Positions 37,433-46,577 of a stretch of 64,000 nucleotides of DNA are shown here, piece after piece. A model generated the notes under the pieces. The model was not told where the DNA came from. It saw nothing but the letters and a program-made list of their open reading frames with translations, and ran no database searches. The DNA is taken from positions 324,501 to 388,500 of the forward strand of contig CAJNDS010002207.1 in NCBI GenBank assembly GCA_905221605.1, read 5' to 3'. Both the position numbers and the translations under genes were made by a program. This DNA comes from Symbiodinium natans (Eukaryota; Sar; Dinophyceae; Suessiales; Symbiodiniaceae). Position 1 is the stretch's first letter. Each line of letters opens with the position of its first letter.

Positions 37433-38474
37433 ATGAGCGATGGAATTAGAGATGAAGGCCTGGATGCCTTCCGTGCGAAGATGCGGACCTTCTTGGACGG
37501 ATCTGCAACTACGAGCTCGTGGACTCCACGGGCACGTGTATATCATTTTCGCAGCTTTGGACATCTAAACTTCTACGATACTTTGATGGTGGAGCCAGAC
37601 TCGAAGCGTTCCTTTCTCGTGGAATTCGTCATCCGTTTCAGTGACGATTCAGAGTCCTGCAGTGGCAGTGGCTGTGTGACGTCCCCACGAGACATTAGAA
37701 TCGGCGACGTTGTGGAGCTCATGTCTGGCCAGATGGATGAGAAGCTGCCTAAGCCGCCTTGCCACTTCACGGTCAAGGTGATGGTTGGCCAATTTTTTCC
37801 AGAAGTGCAAACATGATTTAGTGTCTGTCGTCTGTCACAGTTATGAAGACCTGAATAAGCCGTCGAAAAGTTATGACGGCCAGGTCTCCAAGATGCGCGT
37901 CTCTGAGCCTTGGACGGGCATGTTTATTGAAGCCTGCAGAGAGCGTGGCCAGGACGGCCTCGCTCAGAGGGAGGACGCTTGCAAGAGTCCTGTGGCCCGA
38001 AAGAGTTGCAGCCACCAAGCTTCCAAGTACGGGTTCCACCGTCCGGTCTTCCATGATGGTATTGACCAGTCCTGGTTCGAGGACTTGGACCGGATTAATG
38101 AGCAGAAAGGCAGAGAGGGTGTCAACAATTAATGCATCTGAAGGTCTTCAGGAATCTTCAGGATGTGAAATGAATGGGACATGCAGGGATTCCCAGATCT
38201 GACGCCAGGTGACGAAAAACGACGACAGAAGCGGGAGGCTAGGAAGGCTGCCAAAGCCAAGTCGCTGCCAGAGCCCGAGCCACCAACTCTTCCCGAAGAA
38301 GGAGATGAAGGAGATCCGGGCGACGAGCCGCGCATCGAAATTGGGGCCACCGACGAAGAGCTGGACTTCTTGCAAAGCGTGATCGAGGCTGAGAAGACGG
38401 GGGATACGGCGGATGCCGAGGATCAAGAGGGCCTGCTGCGCACTGTTGTGGCAATGAAACAGGACCCAACATGA
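37433..38474 (+). CDS. Unrecognised protein with charged acidic C-terminal tail (three exons)
   Basis: Proposed exons are 37433-37777, 37884-38109 and 38209-38474, joined in phase by a GT-AG intron (106 nt) and a GC-AG intron (99 nt). They give about 279 residues. Visible parts: an N-terminal globular stretch (AFRAKMRTFLDG, FGHLNFYDTLMVEPDSKRSF, IRIGDVVELMSGQMDEK), a middle part (MRVSEPWTGMFIEACRERG, FEDLDRINEQK), then a basic helix (DEKRRQKREARKAAKAK) followed by a Pro/Glu/Asp-rich stretch (PEPEPPTLPEEGDEGDPGDE) ending LLRTVVAMKQDPT. I recognise no family. The ATG may be internal: the frame also opens just after a good acceptor (CTAG before GGCAACATG), and a segment reading DVFLPEKLEEMLAVLVSKG at about 37080-37137 could be an earlier exon. 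No signal peptide or membrane span is seen. The basic-then-acidic tail suggests a nuclear or RNA-bound protein, which is only a guess. Confidence 0.5.
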
Positions 38475-39374
38475 GAATGTTGGGAGCGGCAAAGGATTTC
38501 GCACCTTCTTCCTCCACATATGGCGTTAGGGCGGTGTTCGGACTTTCGTGTGAGGGAACAAGTAAAATGACACATGACACGCCTTCTGCTGAATGGTTGT
38601 GGGCACATAACTAGACCGTTCTTTGAGCAGGGGCACGTTCGGGTTCAGCCACCTTGAGGCTGCACTATGCCTTTGTGTATACTAGACTCCCGAGAACACA
38701 CCTCTCGGCATCCCGAAGCAGGAGTCTCGAAGACATCGCAAGCCTCGCGCCCTGCTGCAGTGTCACTTTCCTCAAGCCGATCGCCTGGCAGCGTACTTAG
38801 ACGGGCAGGTGCCAGGCGACAGACTTGTAGGTTCAAGGTTCTAGGTTTTTTGTTGAGGGCTACAGGTTCAACACATCTCAAGGCAAACGCCATACATCGT
38901 CAAATGCCATGCCCTTGCTTTGAGTCTTCAGCGTGCGGCCGATGGCAGGTGCTGTCCACCTGCACACGGGATAGGCTGGTGATGCTCTACTGGGGCGACG
39001 TCGACGTCGCGGAAGGGCACCAGGACCAGTCCTCAAGCACTGAACACCGATCGATCTTCATCCTCAAAAAATTTTTTGCAGCCTCGAAGCCGAACTCGGA
39101 GCGCTGATTTTTCAAAGCTCCAGCGGCGTAAAGGTTGAGGGGCCCCTGGCAAGGAAGCATCAGTGAATTAAGCATCCTCTCGCAGGATTGTTGTGAACGG
39201 GTCCTGGCCACGCTCTCAAGGCTGTACCAGCAACGCCAGGTCGAGGCACGCGGAAGGGAGAACGGTTTAAGATGCGGCAGATTGTGAATCTCAGCTTGGA
39301 CTGTAAGATCTCCACCCGTGCAATGTTTGCGAGGCATCTACAATACCCCAGTCGTTTTTGAAGCCACTCCATAG

Positions 39375-39625
39375 TAATGTTGACTTCGCATTAATAACCC
39401 CCCCCCCCCTTGATTGATCAATCTCTCCGGCCAGGGCCTCCTCAATTAAAATCGCCTAAGTCCTGGTAGGACGTACTATTAGTTTTAGTATTAGGTAGTA
39501 GCACCACGCCCGTAAAAAACGAATTTTCCGGGTTGGATTTTACAATTGTGGCGGGTTACAATATTGTGTTCCGGCAGCTGGATTTTACAATTGTAGCGGG
39601 AATCATTAATGTGAAGTCAACATTA
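39375..39625. mobile_element. MITE-like element with 21-bp terminal inverted repeats
   Basis: The left end 39375-39395 (taatgttgacttcgcattaa plus t) and the reverse complement of the right end 39605-39625 match at 20 of 21 positions. Each end can be read as a TA followed by ATGTTGAC, so a TA target duplication of the Tc1/mariner type is possible. The 251-bp interior has no coding capacity. It holds a C-run and a direct repeat (TGGATTTTACAATTGT at about 39534 and 39573). Size, termini and lack of genes fit a non-autonomous DNA transposon. No transposase is seen in the window. Confidence 0.7.
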
Positions 39626-40488
39626 GGCCGAAGAAGAAAGTAAGAGCTTCACAGCTTCGCTTCGAGCAGATGCTTCACGAGTTCTTGTGCACATTGTGCA
39701 CTTAGAAGAGTGACCTCGGGTAAAATTGCGTGTGTGTTGGGGAGAGGCACTGCCGGAACCAATGGGAGGCGCACTCCAATAGTTTCAATGCGGTTGGATA
39801 ATCTGAGGGTCATTTTGGGCTTCACAACATCCGGGCCATGATGCTCCAGGGGTCATTTGAGGTGGACGGCAGTTTGAGGGTGGTCTGCGGGTGGTCGCGG
39901 AAACCAAACCAAAGTCATGACGAGGCTTGGAAGGTGTGTAGTTGCATGTGCCAGTGTCCTGTATGCGCAATGCCTTGTTTAATTTAGCTGTGTGTTGGGG
40001 GCTTGAGTTGCATTGCGCATAGAATCGGCATTGTGTGTGAGGACATTAAGCTGTCTAGATGTGAAGTTGGAGCGGACTGCTCTGTGCAAAACGTTTTTTT
40101 CGAATGAGGCATGTGGGCATGAGCCTTTTGTGTACTTTATGTATGGGATTTCGGATGTCAGATGATGCTTGGTGTGGTTTACTGCCGTGGTGGTTGGGTT
40201 GCCAGATCGTCATGTCTCACACCTCGACCATTCTCCGCTCCCTCTTACAAAGCACTTGTCGACTCCGAACCATTGCCGTGCAGCTCGTCAACAGAAACGG
40301 TTCTCCCATCTGAGAATCGAAGCCCTTATACCGTATTCAACTCGGCTCCCTGCTGTCAGGTTCTAGGGTCGGCCAATCAGGCGGACAACTGCGAGGCGGG
40401 GGTGGTTTGGGCGGCATGGGATTCGTACGTTCGCAAGCTGTGCTAGCACACCTATAGCGATGTTTTGTCCGCCCTGTATTCCTTGCAG

Positions 40489-42787
40489 CCGAACTCATGC
40501 AGAGCATTTCGCTGCAAGCCTGGATTTTCCAGCTTCGCGATGAAACGCTGAACGGAGAAGGTCAGGCCCAAAGCCTTCAAGAAAGGCCTTGAGTTGCATG
40601 CAGGATCGTTGGACACCACCCCCCCCCCCCCCCACCCCCCAACAAAAAGTCCCTCAGCGACAGGTCAGGGTTCCGGTGCACTTGCACTCCATCATCCAGC
40701 GCGTGTACTTTGCCAGCACCGAGCGCAAGGCACCCAGCCTTGCCGCCGCCGTGCCGCAGGTCTTTTTCAAGGTGTTTGGGGGTTGGCCTGTTGTAGGAGC
40801 CAAAATCTCTAGACTCTAAACCTTGACGCGGTGGTGGGGGGGGGGGGGGCGGCCGGTGCAGCCCGATGGCACGGTGGCTAAATGCGTCCACAGTTGCAGA
40901 CTTGCAACTCACACTGACACAGTGGACTGGCAACTTTTGCAGGTTGCACGTATCATACGTCTAATTCAAGAACCACGGTTTAGCTGATTCGGTATGGGAA
41001 TCCAATACCGTGAAACATACAGCTCAACACGCTTCGGGTATTTCATGGTATTTCAGGACTGCTGCGCGCAGTACCTCCAGGCTACTTTCGGGCATCCACG
41101 CCGCGGAATGGTCGACTCGGTGGCTGGGATACCTTTTGGGGTTACAGAATGCCTCGGGTTTGTGAGCTCCAGGGGTGCTTGCCTTTTGTCGGTTGCGGTG
41201 CTGGAATCTGTAAGAAGTACAGGCTGAGCGTGACAATTTGGGTTCAAAAATGCAGCGAAGGTGGTGGCCAATGAAGTCTTCCAGGGCAAGTCTGCAGTAG
41301 CCGAGGCCGGATGTGAGGTTTATCGGAGGTTAAGCGCATTTCCGGCTCCAGGCATGGCTTTGATGCAGAAGGTGTTCCCAGGGTGTACCCTTTGCCCTCA
41401 ATGAAGACCTTCTGATCTGAGGTGCAAAGCTCTCTCTGGGAGTTTGTGCGCCGGGCACGCAACTTCATTTGCTTTCCGCGGGAGATTGAGGTGGCCCTGC
41501 ACTTGGCCATGGATGCTTCGCCTTGGGGTGTTGTATTCAGGTCACGGAGTGGGGACCCAGCATCGGACTCTTCGCATGGAAAGGATCTGATTTTGCAGAG
41601 AGGCCGTTGTGACAGCATGGTCTACGTGGATGGCTTGTTCTGGTGGAGCAAGGACGTGCCGCGCATCCTGGTGCCTGAGAAAGATCAAAAAGCGGTGCCC
41701 TCTGGTGCCTTCTTTAAACTCCTCGAAATCAAAGAGCGCTACAATTTTGACAATCTTCACAATCCCACGTGCCTTAGGCTTGCAATTGTGGGTCGAAGAA
41801 AGGATTCCAAAATCGCACTAGTCGAGGTTCCTGGGCAACGTAAACCTCTGCATGTGCTGCTAGGGCCTGCTAGGGTGTCTTAGTTGACTGACTCAGGGCT
41901 GATGGAAGCAGCGCGCCTAAGTTACTGCAGCGTGTCTTCACTGGCAGAAACCTGGCATTGGATGTTGGCGCTTCCCCTGGAGGTTGGCCACTCGGCGCCG
42001 AATGTTTCTTCCGTGCTCGTCCATGTTCCGGTTTGTCCTACCCAACCTGCCAGCACGCAAAGCAAAGCCAATCGGACCTTTAGATCTATGCTCACGGCCT
42101 CAGCACTTGCCCTCCGCAACATATCGTTTTCTAGCAGGCTGTCGAAGCAGTTTCCCTCAGTGTTGGTCGCCGGCTTTTTGGCTGAAGAATTGACCTAGGT
42201 CATATTGCCTTGCCAAAGAGTTGGGCACGAAGTTGGTCATTGCTTGTGATCCGGCTGCCTATATGCATCCGCTGGTTCGCGAACTCATCGATGCAGAACA
42301 CCGCGACGACTTCCTGCCTCTCTTCAGGCCTGAAGAACAAACAGAAGATGCTAAGCATTTGAAGTATATTGCAGCCTGTCGGAAAGCCGGAACCAGTCCA
42401 GCCATTGGGGCGGAGCTATTACAAGGCACACAAGGCAGGGCCTCTGGAAGCATCGTGCATTGGCGTATGCGTGGGGAGGATGCCATTTCAAAGCTTGAGG
42501 CCGAGCCGGAGCAGAGGAAGCTCTCCTTGTTTGTTTGTGACATGAATGACGGCCTAGAAAATGCCTGCCAGCTACTATACCAAGTACACGGCCGCGGTCT
42601 TTTCGAACCCCCATGCCTGGCTGTGGTCACCTTCAAGAACACCTGCCGCTCCAAACGCGAATTTCGTGAGCGAAAGCGTTCCATGGTGGATCGGCTGAAG
42701 CGGGATGGCGTCCTGCACTGCATACACGAGATCCATTTGTTTGCCAACACTCGATTGGAGACCACAATCGTCGGCCAAATGCTTTGA
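40489..42787 (+). CDS. FtsJ/RrmJ-like RNA 2'-O-methyltransferase (multi-exon)
   Basis: The three 3' exons are best supported: 41422-41768, 41948-41986 and 42199-42787 (stop TGA 42785-42787). Spliced, they give the SAM motif LALDVGASPGGW running into SYCLAKELGTKLVIACDP, typical of FtsJ-fold RNA methyltransferases. All four residues of the catalytic K-D-K-E tetrad can be placed: K in AFFKLLE (41716-41718), D in FVCDMN (42539-42541), K in VVTFKN (42635-42637), E in IHEIHLFAN (42728-42730). The intron 41987-42198 begins GC and ends AG; without it the SAM motif is broken. Likely upstream exons are 40489-40565 (ISLQAWIFQLRDETLNGE), 40664-40759 (IIQRVYFASTERKAPSLAAA) and one starting at 41261 (VVANEVFQ); these join in phase but match nothing I know. 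The 5' end is unknown. Expected role: ribose or base methylation of rRNA or tRNA using SAM. The substrate is not readable. Confidence 0.74.
40619..40849. repeat. C15 run and G14 run flanking an exon
   Basis: C-run 40619-40633 with more C after one A, and G-run 40836-40849, sit on either side of the proposed 40664-40759 exon of the FtsJ-like gene. They are complementary homopolymers. Confidence 0.75.
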
Positions 42788-43739
42788 GAGCTCGCCAAAA
42801 AGGGAAGCATGAGACATGAACACAGGCTGGAGTGAAGTGACATGAGGTTACGAGGCCTTCACGCCCAATGGGTACAGCTCAGCCAAACATCACAACTATG
42901 CGAAAGTCTTTCGTGAAATTAATCACCCTGACATGCCCACCCACTCGCAGATCAGAGAAGTATGAGAAAGGGCTCCAGACCCTAGATGCCCAAAAGACGC
43001 CAATGGGTTTCCAAACAAATCACCGCCCCAATGCCTCAAAGGCCTCCGCCTTCCCGTGGCTCGGGAGCTGCACTCCCGCGGGGGACCACGATTCTTCTGC
43101 CCTGTTCAGGTGCAGCCTGCAAGGATAATCGAGGGTTGGGGGGGGTGCTTTTCGATGTCTTCAGCAAGTTTGCATGGGCTAGTAACTCGCTCTGCAGCTG
43201 TTATCCCAAATGTTGTATGTGGACTTCCCAGGATCGTTCTTGACTGACGACTGCACCCCTGCTTGGTCTCAACTATCCTTTGTTGAGCTTACAAAAAGCA
43301 TCCTCCCCTAAAGGTTGGCTCTGCAAGGACCAAAGCGCGTAAGCTTGATTGCAGACATGTAAACCGGAGGGGCTCGCTGTGCTTCGCTGATCACGAAGAT
43401 TGATTGAGGCTTTCTGGAGAAGAACGAGACGTGGAAGAAAACGAAATGTAGTTTTGTAGAAGCTGCCCTTTGTTCTTTGGCTAGTTAGGAGGCAAAGCAG
43501 CCCCGAGCACATCACCCGATGCCCTGAAGGTTCTTCTTGATATCCGGCATACCTCCTCCACCGCACGTGGTTGAGGCCGTTGGAGGGCCAGCTGGTTCAT
43601 AGGATCGTGCGTAGCACTGCCCGCGTGGTGGCCAGCATTGCTTTTGACAAGTGGCAGCCTCCAAACAGAAGATGCGCAACTTGCCATAATTTTCCCCGCG
43701 TGTGGGGGTGTTAGAGTTCAGACTAAACTCTTCTCTCGC

Positions 43740-44040
43740 CCGGTCTATTCCTCACCCATCACCCGTATCCCCCGCCAAAGTATCCCAAGAGAGTCCCTCT
43801 TCCCAGTGCACACCCAAAGTGCCCAACCCCAGAGTGTCCCCAGAGAACCCCCTGAGTGTCCAGCCCCAAGAGTATCCCGTCCCTGGAGTGCCCACCCCAG
43901 AGTATGCCCAGTAAAACCCTGAAGTGCCTGAGGCCTTAAAGCTTTTCAGAGAATGCCTAGACTCGCTGGAGTGCCCAGCCTATAGTATCCCGAGAATCCC
44001 CAGAGTGTCCCTGGCCTGCCCATCCCAGAGTCAGCTCGCA
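43740..44040 (-). repeat. Degenerate minisatellite, reverse orientation copy of the 14.85-kb family
   Basis: Phrases GAGTGCCCAACCCC, AGAGTGTCCCCAGAG, AGAGTATCCC and GAGTGCCCACCCCAGAGTAT recur about every 15-30 bases. They are the reverse complements of the CTGGGG...CACTC phrases at 14850-15060. The open frames across it are products of the repeat, not genes. Confidence 0.6.
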
Positions 44041-44912
44041 ATTTCCTGCCCTGGCCTGGTGCAGACTGCAGGGTCGGAATGTTCGAAGGACAAGTCTGAT
44101 TCACACCATCGAACACCCCCAAGATCCCCCAAGCACACAAGCCCGGAAACCATCCTGTGCCATCCCAAACTCTCAAAGCATGTGAAGAGCAGTGAGAGCA
44201 GGAAGTCGCGTACACCTCCCTGGCTGCCTTCGGTATGGCCTTTGTCATCACCTTGATGGCGCTCTGTCTCTACAGGCCGCGTAGACTCGCTTTAGAGAGC
44301 ATCAACCCGGTGCCTAATGCGAGGGCAACCTCAACCCAAACCGTGCCATGCTGACATGCCCTTTCTGGCACATCGCTGAGCCCAAAATACCACACTCCAG
44401 ATCTCAGGCAAGCTTCCCTCGCAGACTTAGTAAGCCTACCTTTACAAATCTTTGGCACTTTGCGAAGGCGACTTCTGGGCATCACGCGCCACAGGACCCG
44501 CAAGCTGGCACTGCAGGACTACAGCTTCCAGGCCAGGAGCTGGGATCAGCTGGGAGTGAGGAATGTTGAGGCCCTGTTGATGGTTTGCTGATTTGCGTGG
44601 TCGCTGTCGAAGCAGAGGGGGTAAGAGTCTCCTGGAGCTTTGGCCGAGAAATCCTCTGGGTGGTCTTCGCCCGGAGGGTTTGGATTGACGTGTTGCGGCT
44701 TGCGGCTGCTCTGCTACAGGGCACCTTGAAGCCCCAAGTCAAAGTCCGCAGACGACGACTTGCAGCTGAACTTGATGAACCCCTCAAATCTACAACGTGA
44801 ACCGCAGAAGCGTTTCTTCTAGCCTTCTAGCTTCTCCTCAGATAGTGAGCAAAGGTGAGAAGCCGGACGGTGGAAGGCATACGCAAAGCTCGGCAACACA
44901 ACTGTGCACGCA

Positions 44913-44931
44913 CATATATATATATATATAC
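44913..44931. repeat. (TA)n microsatellite
   Basis: TA tract followed by CATACGCATACATACA, about 170 bases upstream of the aspartic protease. Confidence 0.8.
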
Positions 44932-45104
44932 AGATCGATAGAATATACACATACGCATACATACAAAACAGATATATGACAGAGAGGTGAGCAGCGTGAG
45001 CTGCGACCAGCTTCTCCCGCCAGCTTCTTTTCACTCGAAGCTAATGAAGCTCGCGATCCAAAACGTAGTCCCGGCTGTCATCAGCCCCTGAGCCAATCTG
45101 AGCC

Positions 45105-46577
45105 ATGAGAATAAGGCTGAGGCTCTTGGATCTCTTGGCGTTTTGCCAAGTATTGCTCAGCCGCAGCCTGAAAACGAGGGCTGCCGATGCTGAATCGTGT
45201 GCGCCCCTGATCAACAGGCAATCCTATTCCGCATTGCGAGTTGGAGTTGGTACTCCAAAGCAGGAGTTCGATCTTGTTGCTGACACAGGCAGCAGTACTG
45301 TCATCGTGACACATTGCGAGTGCAGAGCACATGCTTGCTTTGGCTCCTCTGGAAAGTGCTTCACAGGCACAAACCGGTCCTCCACGTTTCGTGTGCCACG
45401 GGATGCATCTGGATCTCCGATGGCAGTCACGATGGCTTTTGGCAGTGGAATTATTTATGGAGTTGTCGGCAGCGACCTTGTAACTGTCGGCCAAGAATCG
45501 GCCATGATGAACAGCAGCGTGGTATTCATGTATGACCATGAGCTTGCCACTTCCACTTCGGATTTTGAAGGCATCTTTGGCCTTGGCCTGCCATACAAAC
45601 AGCCCAGCGCGAGTGCTTCGCATGAGCAGTCCTGGTTGGTCAGGGCAGCGATTGAGCGCTTTTCCATGTGCTTCTCCAACATGCAGGAAGATGGCATGCT
45701 TCGTCTCAATTCCCCCGCGCAAACAACGAGACTCGGCAACCTCGGAAAGTTTCATTGGGGCCTCGATTTTCGTGGCGTGAGTGTTGGCGGCGAGAAGGCG
45801 GATGTGATCCTGTGTGGCGATGGCGAAAGGAAGGACAAAGAGACAGCCTGTGGTCTCATTCCCGACTCTGGAACCACATTGATTCTCGCCCCGAGCCGCC
45901 ACCTCTTGCGGCTTTATGCCAAGCTTTGTGACATGTGGCCACGCTGCAGCAAGGCATTCGCCCAAGACAACGCAACCAAGTCTTCCAATGGGCATCCCGA
46001 ACCAGAGACGGGCAGCACAATCGGCGACTGGATCAGGAGCACGCTTGAGAAGTGGGGCATCCCAAAGATTTCCATCACCAACCCGTTCGAGCTGGATCCA
46101 GCCTCGCAGTTGCAGCTTGACAAGAAGGAACGGTTCGAGTCCTTGCTAGCAGACTGTGCCTCCTGGACAACAGACGCAGCGGACTTAGACCGCGAAATGC
46201 CTCCGATCTTCTGGCACGTTGCGGGAGTTGAAGGCACGACCCAGACCTTCAGTTTGCCAGCAAGCGCCTACATAGTTGCAACTGGGTACAAAGACCACAT
46301 CTTGTGCATGCCTTTCTTCGGTGAGTACGATTATGAGACGCAATTGAATGGGCCCATCTGGATAATGGGCACCCCGCTCTTCTACGAGTATGAGGTGCAC
46401 TATGATATGTCCACAGAGCCTGCAAGCATGTCGTTCTCCAAGACGTCATGTGGGTCGTGTGGGCAAGATGGCAAGGCAGCACCCTCTGTGAGCCTCCTTA
46501 GGAGAAAGAACCAGAGGCTTCGAAGGCATGATGCCAAGGTCCGCATGCCGCACATGAACACGAGCCTCCCATTGTGA
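45105..46577 (+). CDS. Pepsin-like (A1 family) aspartic protease, secretory
   Basis: Uninterrupted frame of 490 codons. An in-frame TGA at 45099-45101 directly precedes the ATG. A basic/hydrophobic N-terminus (RLRLLDLLAFCQVLL) is a likely signal peptide or anchor. Both catalytic motifs are present: DTGSS at residues 60-64 and DSGTT at 254-258. Spacing fits a bilobed A1 protease. FGSGIIYGVVGSDLVTVG (112-129) matches the flap, with Phe where pepsins usually have the flap Tyr. GIFGLGLP (156-163) is the conserved strand after it, and WIMGTPLFYEYEVHYDM (419-435) matches the late pepsin strand, with Gly-Thr where Gly-Asp is common. Extra Cys-rich segments (71-85, 449-452) and an insertion near 285-345 occur, and the last 30 residues are strongly basic. 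Length exceeds mature pepsin (about 330). It probably hydrolyses proteins in an acidic or secretory compartment. No intron is needed. Confidence 0.93.
   Translation: MRIRLRLLDLLAFCQVLLSRSLKTRAADAESCAPLINRQSYSALRVGVGTPKQEFDLVADTGSSTVIVTHCECRAHACFGSSGKCFTGTNRSSTFRVPRDASGSPMAVTMAFGSGIIYGVVGSDLVTVGQESAMMNSSVVFMYDHELATSTSDFEGIFGLGLPYKQPSASASHEQSWLVRAAIERFSMCFSNMQEDGMLRLNSPAQTTRLGNLGKFHWGLDFRGVSVGGEKADVILCGDGERKDKETACGLIPDSGTTLILAPSRHLLRLYAKLCDMWPRCSKAFAQDNATKSSNGHPEPETGSTIGDWIRSTLEKWGIPKISITNPFELDPASQLQLDKKERFESLLADCASWTTDAADLDREMPPIFWHVAGVEGTTQTFSLPASAYIVATGYKDHILCMPFFGEYDYETQLNGPIWIMGTPLFYEYEVHYDMSTEPASMSFSKTSCGSCGQDGKAAPSVSLLRRKNQRLRRHDAKVRMPHMNTSLPL

Larger units (their letters stand above)
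42788..45104. other. Interval between the FtsJ-like gene and the aspartic protease
   Basis: Occupied by the 43.74-44.04-kb minisatellite and a TA tract. No convincing gene is seen. Confidence 0.5.

Noticed and set aside
43643-44256. Plus-strand frames rich in Pro/Ser/Gln (94 and 110 codons)
   Set aside because: They are read out of the 43.7-kb minisatellite.
25081-45995. Long minus-strand frames opposite the channel exons and opposite the protease (e.g. 45081-45995, 304 codons)
   Set aside because: They are antisense shadows of real coding sequence, without motifs of their own.
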